From assembly GCF_900099695.1 (NCBI RefSeq), contig NZ_FNCY01000007.1, positions 124,001 to 188,000 of the forward strand: a stretch of DNA of 64,000 nt, read 5' to 3'. Positions 63,604 through 64,000 of this stretch are shown here, in pieces. Each line of letters starts with the position of its first letter. Positions within the stretch are counted from its first letter, which is position 1. The DNA comes from Propionivibrio dicarboxylicus (GTDB lineage Bacteria > Pseudomonadota > Gammaproteobacteria > Burkholderiales > Rhodocyclaceae). Below the pieces are notes generated by a model that saw only the letters and a program-made list of their open reading frames with translations, was not told the DNA's origin and did no database searches. The translations under genes and the position numbers were made by a program.

Positions 63604-64000
63604 ATGAAGGCGTTTTCACTGAAAACGATGAGTAAAGTGCTGGTTGCAGCGGCAGGTTTGAGCCTCTGCGCCACGGCATTCGCGCAGCAGGTCGTCGGCA
63701 AGCTCGGACATTCGATGCCGCCGGAGCATCCGCAAGCCGTGGCCATGAACAAGTTCTCCGAACTCGTCGGCAAGTACACCGACAACCGTGTCAAGATCCA
63801 GGTCTTCCCGAGCGCCTCGCTCGGCAGCGACGACAAGATGCTGCAAGCGACGCAGGCCGGCACGCAGGAAATGTACTACGGCGCATTCGCCGCCATCGCC
63901 GGCAACGTCCGCGAACTCGGCATCTTCGACTTCCCCTTCCTCTTCCAGAACCACAAGGAAGTTGACGCCGTCATGTGGGGACGGATGGGCCAGAAGATCT
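63604..64000 (+). CDS. dctP: TRAP transporter solute-binding protein, N-terminal part
   Basis: This is the periplasmic receptor of a second TRAP system, cut by the window edge. AGGAGG before the ATG at 63604 is a strong ribosome site. A signal peptide of about 27 residues ends AFAQ, and the mature start VVGKLGHSMPPEHPQAVAM is typical of C4-dicarboxylate or hydroxyacid receptors. It lies 122 bases after the dehydrogenase and is probably in the same operon. Confidence 0.9.
   Translation, partial: MKAFSLKTMSKVLVAAAGLSLCATAFAQQVVGKLGHSMPPEHPQAVAMNKFSELVGKYTDNRVKIQVFPSASLGSDDKMLQATQAGTQEMYYGAFAAIAGNVRELGIFDFPFLFQNHKEVDAVMWGRMGQKI

Overview
The window is high-GC chromosomal DNA from a Gram-negative bacterium, most likely a betaproteobacterium of the Rhodocyclales type. 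The grounds are the gene orders truA-trpF-trpB-trpA-folC-SPOR-cvpA-purF and leuC-entericidin-leuD-leuB-asd-fimV, the presence of two TRAP transporter loci, and the protein sequences themselves. This placement is inference. I saw no rRNA, tRNA, CRISPR array, insertion sequence or phage gene. Both ends cut through genes: a UvrD/AddA-type helicase on the left and a TRAP solute receptor on the right.

Layout. 1-10.0 kb holds the helicase fragment, purL, a secreted COG3014-like protein ending in MORN repeats, a receiver-histidine kinase and the NAD(P)HX repair enzyme. 10.0-19.6 kb is a minus-strand series: glpD, a TRAP transporter (dctP, dctQ, dctM), a HAD-IIA phosphatase, a Na/Pi cotransporter and a SulP transporter. 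The glpD promoter carries three GlpR-like operators. A 656-base gap follows that may hold a structured RNA. 20.2-29.6 kb is the purF-cvpA-SPOR-folC / trpABF-truA block, in which a periplasmic binding protein sits where accD is usually found. 29.6-37.5 kb holds fimV, asd and leuBDC with an embedded entericidin.

37.6-47.8 kb holds an MFS carrier, ydcH, aroC, a Do-type protease with a QseB-type box upstream, threonine aldolase, a QseBC-like two-component pair, and the divergent YeiH transporter and LysR regulator. 47.8-50.2 kb is ilvBN with a Val/Leu-rich leader peptide and attenuator. 50.3-57.9 kb holds a K+/H+ antiporter with fucU, pepN, tpx, a flavin reductase and a peptidoglycan amidase. 57.9-64 kb holds a LysR-tartrate/malate dehydrogenase pair, argC, and a LacI regulator divergent from a 2-hydroxyacid dehydrogenase and TRAP operon whose promoter and twin operators are visible.

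Most genes are housekeeping: purine, tryptophan, leucine, valine, arginine, shikimate and folate synthesis. The least explained parts are the glpD-TRAP-phosphatase-Na/Pi-SulP series and the LacI-controlled hydroxyacid/TRAP locus. Each looks like an uptake-and-catabolism unit for an unidentified organic acid or organophosphate.
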